NCBI GenBank assembly: GCA_964542855.1 | Contig: CAZIWJ010000193.1 | Span: forward strand, 1 to 7,063 | Origin: CAZIWJ01 sp964542855 | GTDB taxonomy: Bacteria; Bacteroidota; Bacteroidia; Cytophagales; Cyclobacteriaceae | Length of the DNA: 7,063 nt | Direction of reading: 5' to 3' | Shown here: positions 5,681 to 7,063 of the stretch, in pieces | Numbering within the stretch: position 1 is the stretch's first letter | Layout: each line of letters starts with the position of its first letter | Notes under the pieces: model-generated | What the model saw: the letters and a program-made list of their open reading frames with translations, nothing else | Told to the model about the DNA's origin: nothing | The model's database searches: none | Made by a program: the position numbers and the translations under genes

Positions 5681-7063
5681 ATGGGAAACATTCGAAACCG
5701 ATATTTTGATATTGCGCCGGGAATTTTTTTTCCGGCCGCTTTCATTACGTTAGTATTTGTAGTTTTTACAATCATTTACAACCAGCTGGCCGAACAAATA
5801 TTCAGCTCGTTTCAGACTACCATTTCGTTACACTTCGGCTGGTTCATTGCCGCCTGCATTAATTACTACCTGATATTTGTTGTTATTTTGTCTTTCAGCA
5901 AATTAGGAGCTATACGGATCGGGGGCCGGGAAGCTAAGCCCGATTTTAACAAGTTTTCCTGGATCGCCATGCTGTTTTCGGCCGGTATGGGTATCGGGCT
6001 GGTGTACTTCAGTGTGGCTGAACCCATGCTAAACTTTGCCCACCCTGTAAATGCTTTATTTTCGCCCGATGAAAAGGCTGATGAAGCCATGAAAAACACT
6101 TTTTTTCACTACGGGTTGCACGTATGGGGAATTTATATTCTACTGGGTATTGCTTTGGCTTATTTCACCTTTAATAAAAACACCCCCCTTTCCATCCGGT
6201 CGCTACTGGCCCCATTGCTGGGCAACAGCATGTACCGCTGGCCGGGACACGTTATTGAAGTTATTGCCGTGCTGGCTACGCTGTTCGGGCTGGCCACTTC
6301 GTTAGGGTTTGGCGCCGTGCAATTCAGTACCGGGGTTTCACTGGCCACGGGTTTGGAGAATACCCGGATTCTGCAAATTTTTTCCATTACCATTATTACT
6401 CTTATCGCTACAGGCTCGGTAGTTTCCGGGCTAAACAAAGGACTAAAGCTCCTGAGTAATGTAAATATTATTATTGCGCTAATTCTTTTTACCTTAATAC
6501 TATTTGCCGGGAGCACCACCCAATTGCTGGTCGATTTTACAGGAGCTGTAGGCCGTTATGCCAGCGGACTGGCCCAACTGAGCGGTTCGCTGGTTTCAAG
6601 CAGCGAAGACGGGCAGTGGTTTAAAAGCTGGTCGTTGTTTTACTGGGCGTGGTGGATCTCCTGGTCGCCTTTCGTAGGTACTTTTATTGCCCGGATTTCA
6701 AAAGGGCGTACCATCCGGGAAATTGCCCTGTACGGATTGCTACTGCCTAGTGTGTTTTCCTTTCTGTGGATGGCTGTACTGGGAGGAACTGCCCTTGAAA
6801 TGCAACTAGACGGTTCGGTTGACCTGGCCGGGGTGGTTTCGTCTGATAGTTCCAAAGGTTTGTTTGCCATGCTGGAACATTTACCTCTTGCCGGGTTAAC
6901 CTCGCTGATGAGCATATTACTGGTAGCTACTTTCTTTATTACTTCCTCGGATAGTGGTTCGCTGGTAGTGGATTACATGACCTCGGGCGGAAAGCTTGAT
7001 GCGCCGGTGGTACAGAAGGTATTCTGGGCTTTCATGGAAGGCACCATTGCCATTGCCCTACTG
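5681..7063 (+). CDS. BCCT-family transporter (betaine/choline/carnitine type), cut by window end
   Basis: Inner-membrane carrier for zwitterionic quaternary ammonium compounds; 461 residues are present of an expected 500-550, with the frame still open at the last base. The ATG directly follows an in-frame TAG. Multiple hydrophobic helices begin at about residue 12. Family motifs: AGMGIGLVYFSVAEP (101-115), the glycine-rich stretch typical of Na+-coupled members such as BetP; HYGLHVWGIY (143-152); YWAWWISWSPFVGTF (321-335) followed by ARISKGRTIRE; and ITSSDSGS (420-427). The BetP aromatic box appears kept, with Tyr144, Trp149 and Tyr152 in helix 4 and Trp322, Trp324, Trp325 and Trp328 in helix 8 (Tyr144 replaces Trp189). 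The N-terminal tail is short, with no long charged osmosensing extension seen; the C-terminal tail is outside the window. It lies 29 bases after the flavoenzyme and is likely co-transcribed, so it probably moves the pathway's product or a related osmolyte. Direction of transport is inferred to be import, as usual for Na+-coupled BCCTs. Confidence 0.93.
   Translation, partial: MGNIRNRYFDIAPGIFFPAAFITLVFVVFTIIYNQLAEQIFSSFQTTISLHFGWFIAACINYYLIFVVILSFSKLGAIRIGGREAKPDFNKFSWIAMLFSAGMGIGLVYFSVAEPMLNFAHPVNALFSPDEKADEAMKNTFFHYGLHVWGIYILLGIALAYFTFNKNTPLSIRSLLAPLLGNSMYRWPGHVIEVIAVLATLFGLATSLGFGAVQFSTGVSLATGLENTRILQIFSITIITLIATGSVVSGLNKGLKLLSNVNIIIALILFTLILFAGSTTQLLVDFTGAVGRYASGLAQLSGSLVSSSEDGQWFKSWSLFYWAWWISWSPFVGTFIARISKGRTIREIALYGLLLPSVFSFLWMAVLGGTALEMQLDGSVDLAGVVSSDSSKGLFAMLEHLPLAGLTSLMSILLVATFFITSSDSGSLVVDYMTSGGKLDAPVVQKVFWAFMEGTIAIALL

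Noticed and set aside
5866..6915. Minus-strand frames at 5866-6099, 6160-6519 and 6640-6915
   Set aside because: They lie opposite the BCCT gene, whose plus-strand frame is open throughout with all family motifs.
1..7063. CRISPR array, tRNA or rRNA genes, insertion sequences, attachment sites
   Set aside because: No spaced repeats, cloverleaf-type sequence, transposase frame or flanking inverted repeats were seen.

Overview
The window looks like chromosomal DNA of a member of the Bacteroidota, probably marine or salt-exposed. One sign is a good Bacteroidota-type promoter (TTTG, 19 bases, TAnnTTTA) ahead of the secreted peptidase gene. Start codons are also preceded by A-rich stretches rather than clear Shine-Dalgarno sites, and a zwitterion (BCCT) transporter is present. 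Family and organism calls rest on reading the protein sequences and remembered family members; no database search was possible.

Layout. The left third is on the minus strand: a secreted M20-type metallopeptidase (19-1536) with its own promoter, a gap of about 330 bases, and a small UPF0158-like protein (1867-2319) followed by a likely intrinsic terminator. From about 2.4 kb everything runs on the plus strand as one compact operon: a SABATH-family methyltransferase (2490-3518), a leucine-dehydrogenase-like amino acid dehydrogenase (3518-4495), a NikD/sarcosine-oxidase-like flavoprotein (4470-5651) and a BCCT transporter (5681 to the window end, incomplete). The first three genes overlap and the fourth follows after 29 bases.

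Working model. The operon reads as a candidate pathway from lysine to an N-methylated pyridine carboxylate. The dehydrogenase keeps both catalytic lysines and the aspartate, but an Asp and an Asn replace the hydrophobic residues that hold the leucine side chain, which would suit a basic substrate such as lysine. Deamination of lysine at the alpha position gives 2-keto-6-aminocaproate, which cyclises to piperideine-2-carboxylate. That is the substrate of NikD, which oxidises it to picolinate. The flavoenzyme here resembles NikD more than sarcosine oxidase and keeps its key pocket residues. A SABATH methyltransferase could then make N-methylpicolinate (homarine, a marine osmolyte) or methyl picolinate, and the BCCT protein could move the zwitterion. 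This whole assignment is inference; I do not recall a described bacterial operon of this composition.
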